This document shows positions 45,090 through 54,903 of a DNA stretch of 64,000 nucleotides, piece by piece. How positions within the stretch are numbered: the first letter of the stretch is position 1; every line of letters begins with the position of its first letter. The notes under the pieces are model-generated. The model saw nothing but the letters and a program-made list of their open reading frames with translations. It made no database searches and had not been told where the DNA came from. The DNA is taken from the NCBI GenBank assembly GCA_037200385.1, contig JBBCGL010000001.1, positions 4,231,418 through 4,295,417 of the forward strand, given 5' to 3'. Source of the stretch: Rhizomicrobium sp. (lineage in GTDB: Bacteria > Pseudomonadota > Alphaproteobacteria > Micropepsales > Micropepsaceae). A program made the position numbers and the translations under genes.

Positions 45090-45692
45090 TCACGCCTTGC
45101 GCCGATAGCCCTCGAACAGCACGCGGAACGATTCGCCGTTGACGCGATCGAAGTCGTAGACCGCGCCCAGCTTGCCCGCGAGCTTGAGCACCACCGCGCC
45201 GTGGAGCGACGCCCAGAAGACGTGGCCGATCAGTTCGGCATCGCCTTCGAGAATCCCGTCCGCCACCAGCGCGCGGACATAATCCGTCATCGTCGCCCGC
45301 GCACGCGTGTTGGCCTCGATCAATTCGGGATAGGCCGATTCGTCGGGCTGCGAGAGATCGAACATCAGCCGATAGGCCGCAGGTTCGCCGAACGCGAAGT
45401 CCGTATAGGCGCGGTAAACGGCCGCCGACTTCTCCGGTGCGCTGGCGGCATTCTTGAATGCGGTCTCCAGCGAGGTCGCGAAGCGGTTGAAGGCACGGGC
45501 CCGCACCGCGGCCAGGATGTCGTCCTTGTCCTTGAAATAGCGGTAAGGCGTCATCGCGCTGACGCCGAGCTCGTTCGCAAGCTCCCGCATGGTGAAGCCT
45601 TCGCGGCCGCGGGTGTCGAACAGCCGGGTCGCGGCCTCGCAAAGCCGTTCGCGGAAATCGGCAACGTCGGTCTGGGTCAGGACGCGCGGCAT
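45090..45692 (-). CDS. TetR-family regulator
   Basis: 200-residue TetR protein with HTH at residues about 18-60 (EGFTMRELANELGVSAMTPYRYFKDKDDIL) and a TetR_C_33-like ligand domain. It is divergent from the carotenoid-oxygenase gene (92-bp gap containing a TTTAC-GTG-GTAAA dyad) and converges with the GPH symporter. It likely represses the oxygenase, with its substrate or product as inducer. Confidence 0.9.
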   Translation of the reverse strand: MPRVLTQTDVADFRERLCEAATRLFDTRGREGFTMRELANELGVSAMTPYRYFKDKDDILAAVRARAFNRFATSLETAFKNAASAPEKSAAVYRAYTDFAFGEPAAYRLMFDLSQPDESAYPELIEANTRARATMTDYVRALVADGILEGDAELIGHVFWASLHGAVVLKLAGKLGAVYDFDRVNGESFRVLFEGYRRKA

Positions 45693-45747
45693 TGAGAATC
45701 CCTGTCAATTTCTAGACTTGCCAAACCGGAACGTTATATGCGATAAA

Positions 45748-45760
45748 TTTACGTGGTAAA
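45748..45760. promoter_or_regulatory. Candidate TetR operator
   Basis: TTTAC-GTG-GTAAA, a perfect 5-bp dyad with a 3-bp centre, in the 92-bp divergent gap between tetR and the carotenoid-oxygenase gene, 25 bp before the oxygenase start codon. Confidence 0.5.
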
Positions 45761-45784
45761 ACATTACAGAGGAAGGAGACGGCC

Positions 45785-47185
45785 ATGAACGCTCCCGCCC
45801 GGATCAATCCCTATCTCGTCGGAAACTTCGCGCCGGTTACATCGGAGGACGATTTCGCCGCACTCACCATCAAGGGGGAGATTCCGAAAGGCCTGCGTGG
45901 CGCGTTCTACCGCAATGGCCCCAACCCCCAATTCCCGCCGCGCGACCCCAACCATCACTGGTTCTCCGGCGACGGCATGCTGCACGGCTTCTTCGTCGCG
46001 GACGGCAGGGTCTCCTACAAGAACCGCTATATGCACACCCCGAAATACACGCTCGAGCACGCCGCCGGGCGCTCGCTGTTCGGCAGCTTCGGCAATCCCT
46101 TGACCAGCGATCCGTCGGTCGTCGGCAAGGATGGCGGCGTCGCCAACACCAATGTCGTCTGGCACGCCGGCAAGCTGCTGGCGCTGGAGGAGGCGCACCA
46201 GCCGCTCGAAGCCGACCCGCTGACGCTCGAGACGCGCGGCTATCTCGATTACGCCGGCGCGGCCAAGCGGTTCACCGCCCATCCCAAGATCGATCCCAAG
46301 ACCGGCGAGATGATTTTCTTCGGCTATGGCGTCGGTGCCATGCCGTTCGCCAGGGGCATGGCCTATGGCGTGGTCGACAGGGCTGGCGCGGTCACCCGTC
46401 TCGATCAGTTCGACGCGCCCTATTCGAGCATGGTCCACGATTTCTGCGTCACCGACCGGCATGTCCTGTTCCCGATCCTGCCGCTGTCCGGCAGCCTCGA
46501 ACGCGCGATGAACGGCAAGCCCGCCTTCGCCTGGGAACCGGAACTGGGCAGCCGTATCGGCCTGATGGGACGCGGCAAGGGCGTCGACGGCATCCGTTGG
46601 CTGACCACCGATCCCTGTTACGTCTTCCACCCGATGAATGCCTGGGAAGAGGGCGACACGCTCTATGCCGACGTGATGCAATACGCTCAGGCGCCGCTCT
46701 TCCCCAATGCCGACGGTTCTCCGGGCAAGGCGGTCTCCGCTCGCCTTGTGCGCTGGGAGATCGATCTTTCGGGCAAGACCGACACGGTCAAGCAGACGAA
46801 GATCGACGACCTCGCCGGTGAATTCCCGCGTCTCGACGAGCGCCGCGCCGGCCTCTCCTACCGCCACGGCTATTTCGCGGCCGATACCGAGGACAGCGGC
46901 AAGGTGCTGTTCAACGCCATTGCCCATATCGACTTCAAGACGGGCAAGCGCGCGGTGCACCGGCTTCCTGCCGGCGACGCGCCGGGCGAGCCGATCTTCG
47001 TCCCCGGAAGCAGCGATGCCGCGGAAGGCGACGGCTGGCTCGTGGCGCTGATCTATCGCGGCGCCGAAGATCGCACGGATTTCGCGGTCTATGATGCGAC
47101 GGATGTGGCCAAGGGGCCGGTCGGTATCGCCGAACTGCCCCGCCGCGTGCCGTTTGGGTTTCACGGCAACTGGCGGCCGGCCTAG
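45785..47185 (+). CDS. Carotenoid cleavage oxygenase family protein
   Basis: 466-residue non-heme iron dioxygenase of the carotenoid/stilbene cleavage family. The four iron-coordinating histidines are visible: His166 (TAHPK), His218 (VHDF), His282 (FHPMN) and His460 (FHGNW). F-Y-R-N-G-P-N-P-Q-F and H-H-W-F-S-G-D-G-M-L-H-G are family blocks. Length and sequence fit the bacterial lignostilbene/isoeugenol/resveratrol-cleaving group (for example NOV1-type enzymes of Novosphingobium) more than the apocarotenoid enzymes. GAGGAAGGAG precedes the ATG. Under control of the divergent TetR gene. Confidence 0.93.
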   Translation: MNAPARINPYLVGNFAPVTSEDDFAALTIKGEIPKGLRGAFYRNGPNPQFPPRDPNHHWFSGDGMLHGFFVADGRVSYKNRYMHTPKYTLEHAAGRSLFGSFGNPLTSDPSVVGKDGGVANTNVVWHAGKLLALEEAHQPLEADPLTLETRGYLDYAGAAKRFTAHPKIDPKTGEMIFFGYGVGAMPFARGMAYGVVDRAGAVTRLDQFDAPYSSMVHDFCVTDRHVLFPILPLSGSLERAMNGKPAFAWEPELGSRIGLMGRGKGVDGIRWLTTDPCYVFHPMNAWEEGDTLYADVMQYAQAPLFPNADGSPGKAVSARLVRWEIDLSGKTDTVKQTKIDDLAGEFPRLDERRAGLSYRHGYFAADTEDSGKVLFNAIAHIDFKTGKRAVHRLPAGDAPGEPIFVPGSSDAAEGDGWLVALIYRGAEDRTDFAVYDATDVAKGPVGIAELPRRVPFGFHGNWRPA

Positions 47186-47520
47186 GAAACGCCGCGTACC
47201 CGCTCATAAAGCCAGGTCCAGAAGGCCGCGGTCGCGAGCAGCACCGTCGCGATGGCCATTCCGGCCGGGGAGTCGAAGACCGCGCGAACCCCATTGGCGA
47301 TCAGCCTGATGCCGCGCAACGCCTCCGCGCTGAAGGCAAAGACCGCCGGCCATGTCGCCCAGACGCCGAGCGCAAAGATCAATACGACCACGAAGGGTGG
47401 CGCCAGCATCAGCCATCCGCGCCGCGCGATCCGCGCCGCGACGCCGGCAACGAACGCGTCATCGTCCGGCGGCACGGGCTGCTCGGCGAACAGGCGGATC
47501 AAGTCGGCGTCGTCGGTCAT
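47182..47520 (-). CDS. Small two-span membrane protein, probable anti-sigma factor
   Basis: 112 residues: a cytoplasmic N-terminus (MTDDADLIRLFAEQPVPPDDDAFVAGVAARI), then two hydrophobic helices (about 40-62 and 85-105). The gene starts at the ATGA overlap with the ECF sigma gene stop, so the two are translationally coupled. No zinc-binding HxxxCxxC motif is seen, so it is not a classical ZAS anti-sigma. Topology and coupling support an inhibitor role. Its 3' end overlaps the carotenoid-oxygenase stop codon by 4 bp, convergent. Confidence 0.75.
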   Translation of the reverse strand: MTDDADLIRLFAEQPVPPDDDAFVAGVAARIARRGWLMLAPPFVVVLIFALGVWATWPAVFAFSAEALRGIRLIANGVRAVFDSPAGMAIATVLLATAAFWTWLYERVRGVS

Positions 47521-48038
47521 GGTCCCAGCCATTGTTTCAGCCGCGCCCCGCCGCGCGCAACATGGGATTTGATCGTCCCCAGCGGCCAGCCGGTCGTCTC
47601 CGCGATCTCCCCATGGCTCAGGCCCTCGCCGTAGGACAGCACGACGCACAGGCGCTGCGCCGGATTGAGCCGCTCGAGCGCACGGCTGAGATCGATGCGC
47701 TCGACCGCGCTGTCGGGGATCGCGGCTTCGTCATCGGCATCTTCGAGCGGATCCATCGGCAGCTTCGCCTTGCGGGCATGCTGCAGCCAGGTCCGCACCG
47801 CGACCTGTTTGAGCCAGCCGCCGAATGCCGCGGCGTTGCGCAGCTGCGACAGCGTCTTCCAGGCCTGCACGAACGTCTCCTGCGCCAGATCGTCGGCCAG
47901 TGCGGCGTCCCGCGTGAGGCGGCGCAACATCCCACGCAGGCTTCCCTGGCGCCGGCGCACCAGCTCGGCGAACGCACGCTCGTCGCCCAGTGCCGCCAGC
48001 ATCACCACATGCGCCTCCGTTGCATCGCCTAGCGCCAC
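47517..48038 (-). CDS. ECF RNA polymerase sigma factor
   Basis: 173-residue sigma-70 family ECF factor: region 2 (ERAFAELVRRRQGSLRGMLRRLTRDAALADDLAQETFVQAWKTL) and region 4 (LERLNPAQRLCVVLSYGEGLSHGEIAETTGWPLGTIKSHVARGGARLKQWL). It is the middle gene of a three-gene operon: DUF6249-like membrane protein, sigma factor, putative anti-sigma. It should direct RNA polymerase to a small envelope-stress or similar regulon. Start GTG 48038 is 11 bp after the upstream gene; a downstream ATG is less likely. Confidence 0.93.
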   Translation of the reverse strand: MALGDATEAHVVMLAALGDERAFAELVRRRQGSLRGMLRRLTRDAALADDLAQETFVQAWKTLSQLRNAAAFGGWLKQVAVRTWLQHARKAKLPMDPLEDADDEAAIPDSAVERIDLSRALERLNPAQRLCVVLSYGEGLSHGEIAETTGWPLGTIKSHVARGGARLKQWLGP

Positions 48039-48049
48039 CCGCCGCCCGC

Positions 48050-48418
48050 CTAGCTACGCTTGGCCACCAAGCCGGCGAGCAGCAGTCCTAGGCTGATGCA
48101 CCACAGCAAGGCGCCGACCGCGGCCATCGCGCGAAAGGTTTCTCCATTGGAATCGGTGTTCAGGACATAGCCCATCAAGGCAAGCCCGCAGCCGACGAAG
48201 AAGGTCACGATGGCGCCGGTCAGCAGGCCCTGGCGGGGATTGCCGGCTGGACTCGCCTGCAAACTGGCCAGCGTTGCGGGGTCGAGCGTCACGCCCTTTT
48301 CGATCGCGGTGCGGATCGTCTTTTCGCGCTGATGGCTGCGTATGACCCGCGAAATGGTCCCGACGAGCACGATCACAAGGATAAAAATCCAGAAGAAATC
48401 GGCGTGAATCCAGTACAT
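48050..48418 (-). CDS. DUF6249-like membrane protein
   Basis: 122 residues. An N-terminal helix (MYWIHADFFWIFILVIVLVG), a basic linker (SHQREKTIRTAIEKG), and two C-terminal helices with a conserved G-x-x-L-T-G. The pattern matches the DUF6249 group found with ECF sigma operons. AAAGGAG five bases before the ATG is one of the best ribosome sites in the window. Probably a membrane component of the sigma regulatory unit; exact role unknown. Confidence 0.78.
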   Translation of the reverse strand: MYWIHADFFWIFILVIVLVGTISRVIRSHQREKTIRTAIEKGVTLDPATLASLQASPAGNPRQGLLTGAIVTFFVGCGLALMGYVLNTDSNGETFRAMAAVGALLWCISLGLLLAGLVAKRS

Positions 48419-48502
48419 GCGAACTCCTTTGGCGGTTTCTATCCGAGGAGATGCCGGCAAGGGGCATTTTGGATGCAGCCGGCTTTGCGGCATACTAAAA
48501 CG

Positions 48503-49837
48503 ATGAAAAGATATGTCTTTTTCGCGCTTGCAGCATGCCTCGCCATCGGCGGGGCGCAAGGAGCGGATACCCAGGTCGCGCCAGTCGCCGGCTACCGCAC
48601 CCAGGCCGCTTGGATCCAGCTCGGTCCTGGTGGGCAGGCGGAGGTTCGCGCCGTATCGGCGGGCGGCTGCCCCTTCGTCGTGTTCGGCGACGCCGCCAAA
48701 TCCGATGTCCCGATGGTCATACGCGCGTCGGCGACGGCCGATTTTCCGGCCGTCTGCAGCTTGCCCATCCCGTCCGGCGTCAAGCGGGTTTCGGTCGCGA
48801 TGAGCCGGATGGGCGAGCCGGCACACACGACGATGCAGGAACTCCACATTCCGCTTGCCGAGCCGCAGCGCATCCTGGTGCTCGGCGACACGGGTTGCCG
48901 GATCAAGGGTACATTCGTCCAAGCCTGCAACGACCCCAAGGCATGGCCCTTTGCCGGCCTGGCCCAGGCCGCGGCGGATCAGCATCCCGACCTGATCCTC
49001 CATCTCGGCGATTACCTTTACCGCGAATCGCCCTGTCCGGCCGATTTCGCCGGCTGCGCCGGGTCGCCCTATGGCGACAACTGGGCAAGCTGGGATGCCG
49101 ATTTCTTCACGCCCGCCGCGCCGCTGTTGGCTGCGGCGCCCTGGATCGTCATCCGCGGCAACCACGAAGACTGCAACCGTGCCGGACCGGGCTTCCTGCG
49201 CCTGCTGGGGCCTGTCGCCTACGATCCTGCCGCGCCCTGTGCCGTCCATCTCGATCCCTATGCGGTGCCGGTCGGCAGCCGGACCTTGGCGATCCTGGAC
49301 AGCGCCGACGCATCCGACCGGCCGGTCGATGAAAAGGCCGTACCGCTCTATGCCAAGGATTTCGAAACGCTGAAGGCGATGGCGAATGCCGGTCCGGGCC
49401 GGGAATTGTGGCTGGGGACGCATCGTCCGATCTGGGCCGCGATTTCCTTCATGGGAATCCCGGCGGGCGGCAACGCGACCATGATCGAGGCGGCGGGGGA
49501 CCTGTCCGCCTTCTCGGCCGTCTCGCTGATGCTGTCGGGGCACATCCATGCGTTCGAGGCGATCAACTACGTGTCCAGGATCCCGCCGCAGATCGTCGCC
49601 GGCCATGGCGGCGACACGCTGGACGTGACGCCGGCGAACCTGCGCGGCACGATCTTCCAGGGCGACTCGGGCGTGCATGTGAAGACCGGCTTCTCGGTCG
49701 GCGGCTTCGGCTTCCTGATGCTGACGCGCGAGAAGGACAGCGAGGGCTGGGCGGTCCAGCTCTTCGATTCCGCCGGCAAGCCGATCAGGCAATGCACCTA
49801 TGCCAACCGCAGCATCGTCTGCCTGGCGCCGAAATAG
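48503..49837 (+). CDS. Secreted metallophosphoesterase
   Basis: 444-residue calcineurin-like phosphoesterase with a signal peptide (cleavage after AQGAD). Metal-binding motifs in order: LVLGDTGCR, LHLGDYLYRE, I-R-G-N-H-E-D, G-T-H-R-P and S-G-H-I-H-A-F. Many paired Cys suggest periplasmic disulfides. Acts on a phosphomonoester or diester outside the cytoplasm; substrate unknown. Divergent from the ECF operon, 84 bp apart, so possibly one of its targets. Confidence 0.92.
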   Translation: MKRYVFFALAACLAIGGAQGADTQVAPVAGYRTQAAWIQLGPGGQAEVRAVSAGGCPFVVFGDAAKSDVPMVIRASATADFPAVCSLPIPSGVKRVSVAMSRMGEPAHTTMQELHIPLAEPQRILVLGDTGCRIKGTFVQACNDPKAWPFAGLAQAAADQHPDLILHLGDYLYRESPCPADFAGCAGSPYGDNWASWDADFFTPAAPLLAAAPWIVIRGNHEDCNRAGPGFLRLLGPVAYDPAAPCAVHLDPYAVPVGSRTLAILDSADASDRPVDEKAVPLYAKDFETLKAMANAGPGRELWLGTHRPIWAAISFMGIPAGGNATMIEAAGDLSAFSAVSLMLSGHIHAFEAINYVSRIPPQIVAGHGGDTLDVTPANLRGTIFQGDSGVHVKTGFSVGGFGFLMLTREKDSEGWAVQLFDSAGKPIRQCTYANRSIVCLAPK

Positions 49838-50002
49838 CCGGCTTCAGCCGCCGCACGACTCGCAAACTATTTTTTCGGTGCGTTGCCTTCCGCAGGGCGT
49901 TTGTCACCATCCCGCCTTTATCGGCGCTGAATGTCGGTTGCGGCGAATTGCTGCGCATCGGGCGCATGGTAAGGTCATTCGTCGCGACTGCGGGGGATTC
50001 TG

Positions 50003-53000
50003 GTGCGCAACAATCGGTTCTTTGTGATGGTCGGCGGCGGCATTCTGGCCGTCATCGCGGTCGTGACCGGAACGCTCTATTTCCTCGGCGGCGGCAACTC
50101 GCCCTTGGGCAACGGCTTCTTCGCCCGGATCGAGAACGGGCTCAATTCCGTCACCGGCAGCATGACGCCCGCGCAGATGGCCGAGGCGCCTTATTTCGCC
50201 TTCCGCCGGATCGAGGTCGACACCACCAAATCCCAGCCCGAAGCCTGCCTGGTCTTCACCCGCGACCTCGATACCTCCGGCAAGACGCATTACGAGGACT
50301 ACTTCTCGGTCGATCCCCAGACCAAGGTTGCCTCGCATGTCGTGGGCGACCGGCTCTGTCTTGCCGGCCTCGCCTTCAACGCGACCTACCAGGTCACCCT
50401 CAAATCGGGGCTGCCCGCCGCGACCGGCGAGAAGCTGACCGAGGACGAGACCGTCCCGGTCGAACTGCGCGACAAGCCTTCGCTGGTGCGCTTCTCCGGC
50501 GGCATCATCCTGCCGCGCGAGAACATGGAAGGCGTGCCGGTCACCACGGTGAACATCACCAAGCTTCGGCTCAAGGTGATCCGCGTCGGCGACCGCCTGC
50601 TGTCGCAGATCGAAAGCGGCACGATCGACGAGACCACGCTCTATTCCTGGAGCGACAGCGAGCTCGAGAACAGCCAGGGCGCCGTCGTCTGGCAGGGCAC
50701 GATGGACGTCAACAGCGTCAAGAACGACAGCGTGGTCACGCTGGTGCCGATCCACGACATCCTCAAGGGCAAGCCGCCCGGCGCCTATGTCCTGATCGCG
50801 ATGGACGGGGCGCAGGATGCGACCAAGGACTATTACGAGGAAGGCACCATCGCCGCCCAATGGGTGGTCGACAGCGACATCGCGCTCACCACCTTCCAGG
50901 GCACCAGCGGGCTGACCGTGTTTGCCCGCTCCTATGCCACCGCGCGGGCGATGCCGGGCGTGAAGCTCACCCTGGTCGCCAAGGATAATAATGTCGTCGG
51001 CACCGTGACGACGGACGGCAATGGCCGCGCCGATTTCGCGGGTGGATTGCTGCGCGCCACCGGCGGCGACGCGCCCGTCGTCGTGATGGCCTATGGCAAC
51101 AACGGCGATTTCAGCTTCCTCGACCTGCGGCGCTCGGCCTTCGACCTGACCGATCGCGGTGTCGGCGGGCGCGAGACGCCCGGACCGGTCGACGCCTTCC
51201 TCTATACCGAGCGCGGCGTCTACCGCCCCGGCGAGACGGTGCAGTCCACCACCATGCTGCGCGACCGCGTCGGTGCCGGCGTGAGCGCGGTGCTGACCCT
51301 GGTCGCCACGCGTCCCGACGGACTCGAAGTCGCGCGCACGACGATCGACAGCAAGTCGCTGCTGGCCGGCACGGCGACCTGGCCGGTGAAGCTCGGCGCG
51401 CGGGCGCCGCATGGCCGCTGGCAGATCGCCGCCTATATCGATCCCAAGGCCGCGGCGGTGGGGCGCGTGCAATTCGACGTTGCCGACTTCGTGCCGCAGC
51501 GCCTCAAGGTGACGCTGACGCCCGAGACCAAGGTCGTGCACAGCGGCGAAGACATCAAGATCCGCGCCGAGAGCCGCTTTCTCTATGGCGCGCCGGCTTC
51601 CGGCCTTTCGGGCGAGGGTACGGCGAAGATCCAGGCCGACAGTAATCCCTATCCCGCCTTCAGCGACTACCAGTTCGGACGAGTCGACGACACTTTTGCC
51701 GCTGTCGACGTGCAGATGACGGTGCCGGAGACCGACGCGACCGGCGTGACGGAAGCGACCGGTCCGGTCGGCGATCTCGCCGACACCACGCTGCCGCTGA
51801 AGGCGGCCGTAACGATCTCGATCCACGAACCCGGCGGCCGCACCACGGACAAGGACGTCACCATCCCGGTGCGCACCCACGACGTGCTGATCGGCATCCG
51901 GCCCGATTTCCAATACGGCTCGGTGGCGGAGAACGCGCGCGCCGGTTTCGAGGTTATCGCCCTGAAGGCCGACGGCTCGCGCACGGCGCTCGGCAACCTC
52001 ACCTATTCCTGGGTGCGCGAGGACACCACCTATCAGTGGTACCAGAAGGATGGCGCTTGGAAGTACCAGGCAGTCACCCGCGACCGCCTGGTCACCAGCG
52101 GCAAGCTGGACATCGGCGCCGGCGCGCCGGCGAAGCTGGCGCAGAACTTCCCCTATGGCTCTTACCGGTTGACCATCACCGATCCGGCCTCGGGCACCGC
52201 CTCGTCTTATCGCTTCTACTCCGGCTGGGCCGCGAGCTCGGAAGGTGATCGCCCGGACCGCATTCCGGTGGCGGCCGACAAGCCCACCTATCGCGCCGGC
52301 GAGGTTGCGCATGTCCGCATCAAGCCGACCGCGAACGGCAAGGCGCTGGTCGTCGTCGCCGGCGACAAGGTGTTCTCGTCGCAGCTGATCGATGCGCCGG
52401 CGAGTGGCGCCAGCGTCGATGTCAAGGTCGATGCCGATTGGGGCCCCGGCGCCTATGTGCTGGTCACCGACTACCGGCCGCTGAACGAGGCGACCGGCCA
52501 CGAACCGGTGCGTGCCATCGGCGTCGCCTGGCTGCAGGTCGACAATTCGGCTCGCACCTTGACGGTGAATCTCGGCGGACCGCAGAAGGTGCTGCCGCGC
52601 CAGAAGGTCACGATCCCCGTCACGATCAAGGGGCTCGGCGATGGCGAGCAGGCCTATCTCACGCTCGCCGCGGTGGATGAGGGCATCCTGCAGCTCACCG
52701 ATTTCGAATCCCCCAATCCCAACGACTACTATTTCGGCAAACGCCAGCTCGGCGTCGGCATGCATGACGACTATGGCCGCCTGATCAAGCCCGAGAAGGG
52801 CGATGTCGGCGCGATGCGCGAAGGCGGCGACAGCTTCGGCGGCCGGCCGCTTGCCGTGGTCCCGACGCGGACGGTGGCGCTGTTCTCCGGCCTCGTGAAG
52901 GTCGGCCCCGGCGGCATGGCCAACGTCGTGCTCGACGTGCCGGACTTCAATGGCGAACTCCGGCTGATGGCCGTGGCGGTGACCGACGGCAAGCTCGGCC

Positions 53001-54895
53001 ACGCCGACCGACCGCTGACGGTGCGCGATCCTGTGGTCGCGGACGTCGTGCTGCCGCGCTTCCTGGCGCCCGGCGACCAGGCCGCCATTGCGCTCAACAT
53101 GAACAATGTCGAAGGCAAGCCCGGCACGTATGTCGCGACGCTCACCGCGTCGGGACCGGTGGGCCTGCCGAACAACGCCAACCACACGACGGTGACGCAG
53201 AACCTGCGCGTCGGGCAGCGCGTGCTGCTGCCGCTGCAGATCGAGGGCCGCGGCGTCGGCATCGCCACCCTCGCGCTCGATGTGAAAGGCCCGGGCGGTT
53301 TCGCGGTCAGCCATTCCTGGCAGATCGAAAGCCGCGCGCCGCAGCTCGACATCGCGCGCGACGAGACGGTGCCGTTCGCGCCCAAGGCGACCTATGCGGC
53401 GAACGGCCAGCTGGTGGCGGACCTGATCCGCGGCACCGCGACGGTCGGCCTCACCGTATCGTCGGCGCATGGCTATAGCGACGTGCCGGGCCTGCTGAAA
53501 TGGCTCGACAAATATCCCTATGGCTGCATCGAGCAGACCACCAGCCGCGCCATGCCGCTGCTGGTGTTCAACGACCTGTCCGATCTCGCCGGCCTGCCGC
53601 GCGACCAGGCGCTGCGTCCCCGGGTGCAGGACGCGATCGATGCGGTGCTCGACATGCAGAACTACGCGGGCAATTTCGGCATGTGGGCGCCGGGCTCGGA
53701 CGCCGATCCATGGATCAGCGTCTTCGCGCTCGATTTCCTCTACCAGGCCAAGCAGAAGGGCTATGTCGTGCCGAACGACGCGCTGAAGCGCGGCTCGGCC
53801 TGGCTGCGCACCGCGGCGGCGACGGACTCCAACACCGACAATACACGCGCCTACGCGTTCTACCTGCTGGCCCGCACCGGCCAGGTGAACCTCTCCGACC
53901 TGCGCTACTTCGCCGACACGCGCGGGCCGGAGATGAACACCGCCATCGGCGAGGCGCTCACGGCCTCGGCGGCGGCAGAGGCCGGCGACCGGGCCCGCGC
54001 CGCCTATGGCTTCGGCCGGGCGCGCGCGATCGCGCTCAAGGGCGAGGTGTTCAGCTATCCGGTCGGCGATTACGGTTCGCTGCTGCGCGACGTCGCCGGC
54101 ACGACCGCGCTGGCGGCGGAGAACGGACAGGCCGAGTTGATTCCCGCGCTGCTGAAGAAAAGCAGCGAGCTGGACACGACGCTCAACGCCACCACGACCC
54201 AGGAAAAGGCGTGGATGCTGCGTGCCGCCTACGAGTTGACCCGGCAGAAGGTGCCGCTGAACGTGCTGGTCAACGGCCAGCCCGGCGTACCGCGCGACGG
54301 CGCGATCCGCCTCTCGCCGTCGACCGCGCAGCTCAATGCCGGCATCACGTTCCTCAATCGCGGCGACGCGCCGGTGTGGCGCACGACCTCGGTGCAGGGC
54401 ACGCCGTCGGCGCCGCTGGCGGCGGAACAAAGCGGCCTGACGCTGACCAAGACCTTCTGGACCATGGGCGGCACGCCGGCCGATCTCGGCAGCCTGCACC
54501 AGAACGACCGCATCATCGTCGAGCTCAGCGGCCAGATGCAGCACAACACCTATCGCCAGATGGGCGTGATCGATATGCTGCCGGCCGGGCTCGAGATCGA
54601 GATGCCGCTCGGCGCGGAGGACGGCAAGCCTTACGCCTTCCTGAACACGCTGTCCGACACGACGATGACCGATGTGCGCGACGACCGCTTCGTGGCGTCC
54701 TTCACCATCGGCTCATCTTATGTCAGCGACGAAGACAAGAAGAAGCCCGAGCCGCAGCCGGTGTTCCGCATCGCCTATGTCGTTCGCGCGGTGACCGCGG
54801 GCAGCTTCGTGATGCCGGCCGGCGTGGTCGAGGACATGTACGCGCCGACGATCCGCGGCCGCACGACGCTGGGCAAAGTGACGATCGCGCCATGA
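50003..54895 (+). CDS. Bacterial alpha-2-macroglobulin
   Basis: 1630-residue membrane-anchored alpha-2-macroglobulin (YfhM-like), a protease trap for the periplasm. N-terminal single helix (residues about 6-30, no lipobox), macroglobulin MG-domain repeats, and an intact thioester motif CIEQ at residues 1175-1178 within Y-P-Y-G-C-I-E-Q-T-T-S. The thioester traps attacking proteases covalently. GTG start has GGGGGA five bases upstream. Followed by a PBP1C gene, the conserved partner: the pair is thought to protect and repair the cell wall after a breach. Confidence 0.95.
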   Translation: MRNNRFFVMVGGGILAVIAVVTGTLYFLGGGNSPLGNGFFARIENGLNSVTGSMTPAQMAEAPYFAFRRIEVDTTKSQPEACLVFTRDLDTSGKTHYEDYFSVDPQTKVASHVVGDRLCLAGLAFNATYQVTLKSGLPAATGEKLTEDETVPVELRDKPSLVRFSGGIILPRENMEGVPVTTVNITKLRLKVIRVGDRLLSQIESGTIDETTLYSWSDSELENSQGAVVWQGTMDVNSVKNDSVVTLVPIHDILKGKPPGAYVLIAMDGAQDATKDYYEEGTIAAQWVVDSDIALTTFQGTSGLTVFARSYATARAMPGVKLTLVAKDNNVVGTVTTDGNGRADFAGGLLRATGGDAPVVVMAYGNNGDFSFLDLRRSAFDLTDRGVGGRETPGPVDAFLYTERGVYRPGETVQSTTMLRDRVGAGVSAVLTLVATRPDGLEVARTTIDSKSLLAGTATWPVKLGARAPHGRWQIAAYIDPKAAAVGRVQFDVADFVPQRLKVTLTPETKVVHSGEDIKIRAESRFLYGAPASGLSGEGTAKIQADSNPYPAFSDYQFGRVDDTFAAVDVQMTVPETDATGVTEATGPVGDLADTTLPLKAAVTISIHEPGGRTTDKDVTIPVRTHDVLIGIRPDFQYGSVAENARAGFEVIALKADGSRTALGNLTYSWVREDTTYQWYQKDGAWKYQAVTRDRLVTSGKLDIGAGAPAKLAQNFPYGSYRLTITDPASGTASSYRFYSGWAASSEGDRPDRIPVAADKPTYRAGEVAHVRIKPTANGKALVVVAGDKVFSSQLIDAPASGASVDVKVDADWGPGAYVLVTDYRPLNEATGHEPVRAIGVAWLQVDNSARTLTVNLGGPQKVLPRQKVTIPVTIKGLGDGEQAYLTLAAVDEGILQLTDFESPNPNDYYFGKRQLGVGMHDDYGRLIKPEKGDVGAMREGGDSFGGRPLAVVPTRTVALFSGLVKVGPGGMANVVLDVPDFNGELRLMAVAVTDGKLGHADRPLTVRDPVVADVVLPRFLAPGDQAAIALNMNNVEGKPGTYVATLTASGPVGLPNNANHTTVTQNLRVGQRVLLPLQIEGRGVGIATLALDVKGPGGFAVSHSWQIESRAPQLDIARDETVPFAPKATYAANGQLVADLIRGTATVGLTVSSAHGYSDVPGLLKWLDKYPYGCIEQTTSRAMPLLVFNDLSDLAGLPRDQALRPRVQDAIDAVLDMQNYAGNFGMWAPGSDADPWISVFALDFLYQAKQKGYVVPNDALKRGSAWLRTAAATDSNTDNTRAYAFYLLARTGQVNLSDLRYFADTRGPEMNTAIGEALTASAAAEAGDRARAAYGFGRARAIALKGEVFSYPVGDYGSLLRDVAGTTALAAENGQAELIPALLKKSSELDTTLNATTTQEKAWMLRAAYELTRQKVPLNVLVNGQPGVPRDGAIRLSPSTAQLNAGITFLNRGDAPVWRTTSVQGTPSAPLAAEQSGLTLTKTFWTMGGTPADLGSLHQNDRIIVELSGQMQHNTYRQMGVIDMLPAGLEIEMPLGAEDGKPYAFLNTLSDTTMTDVRDDRFVASFTIGSSYVSDEDKKKPEPQPVFRIAYVVRAVTAGSFVMPAGVVEDMYAPTIRGRTTLGKVTIAP

Positions 54896-54903
54896 CGCAG
54901 GAG

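Noticed and set aside
49904-54544. 1546-codon open frame on the minus strand opposite the alpha-2-macroglobulin gene
   Set aside because: It mirrors the codon positions of the real gene in GC-rich DNA, is rich in His/Arg/Gly/Ala with no domain, and the plus frame has full family features including the thioester motif.
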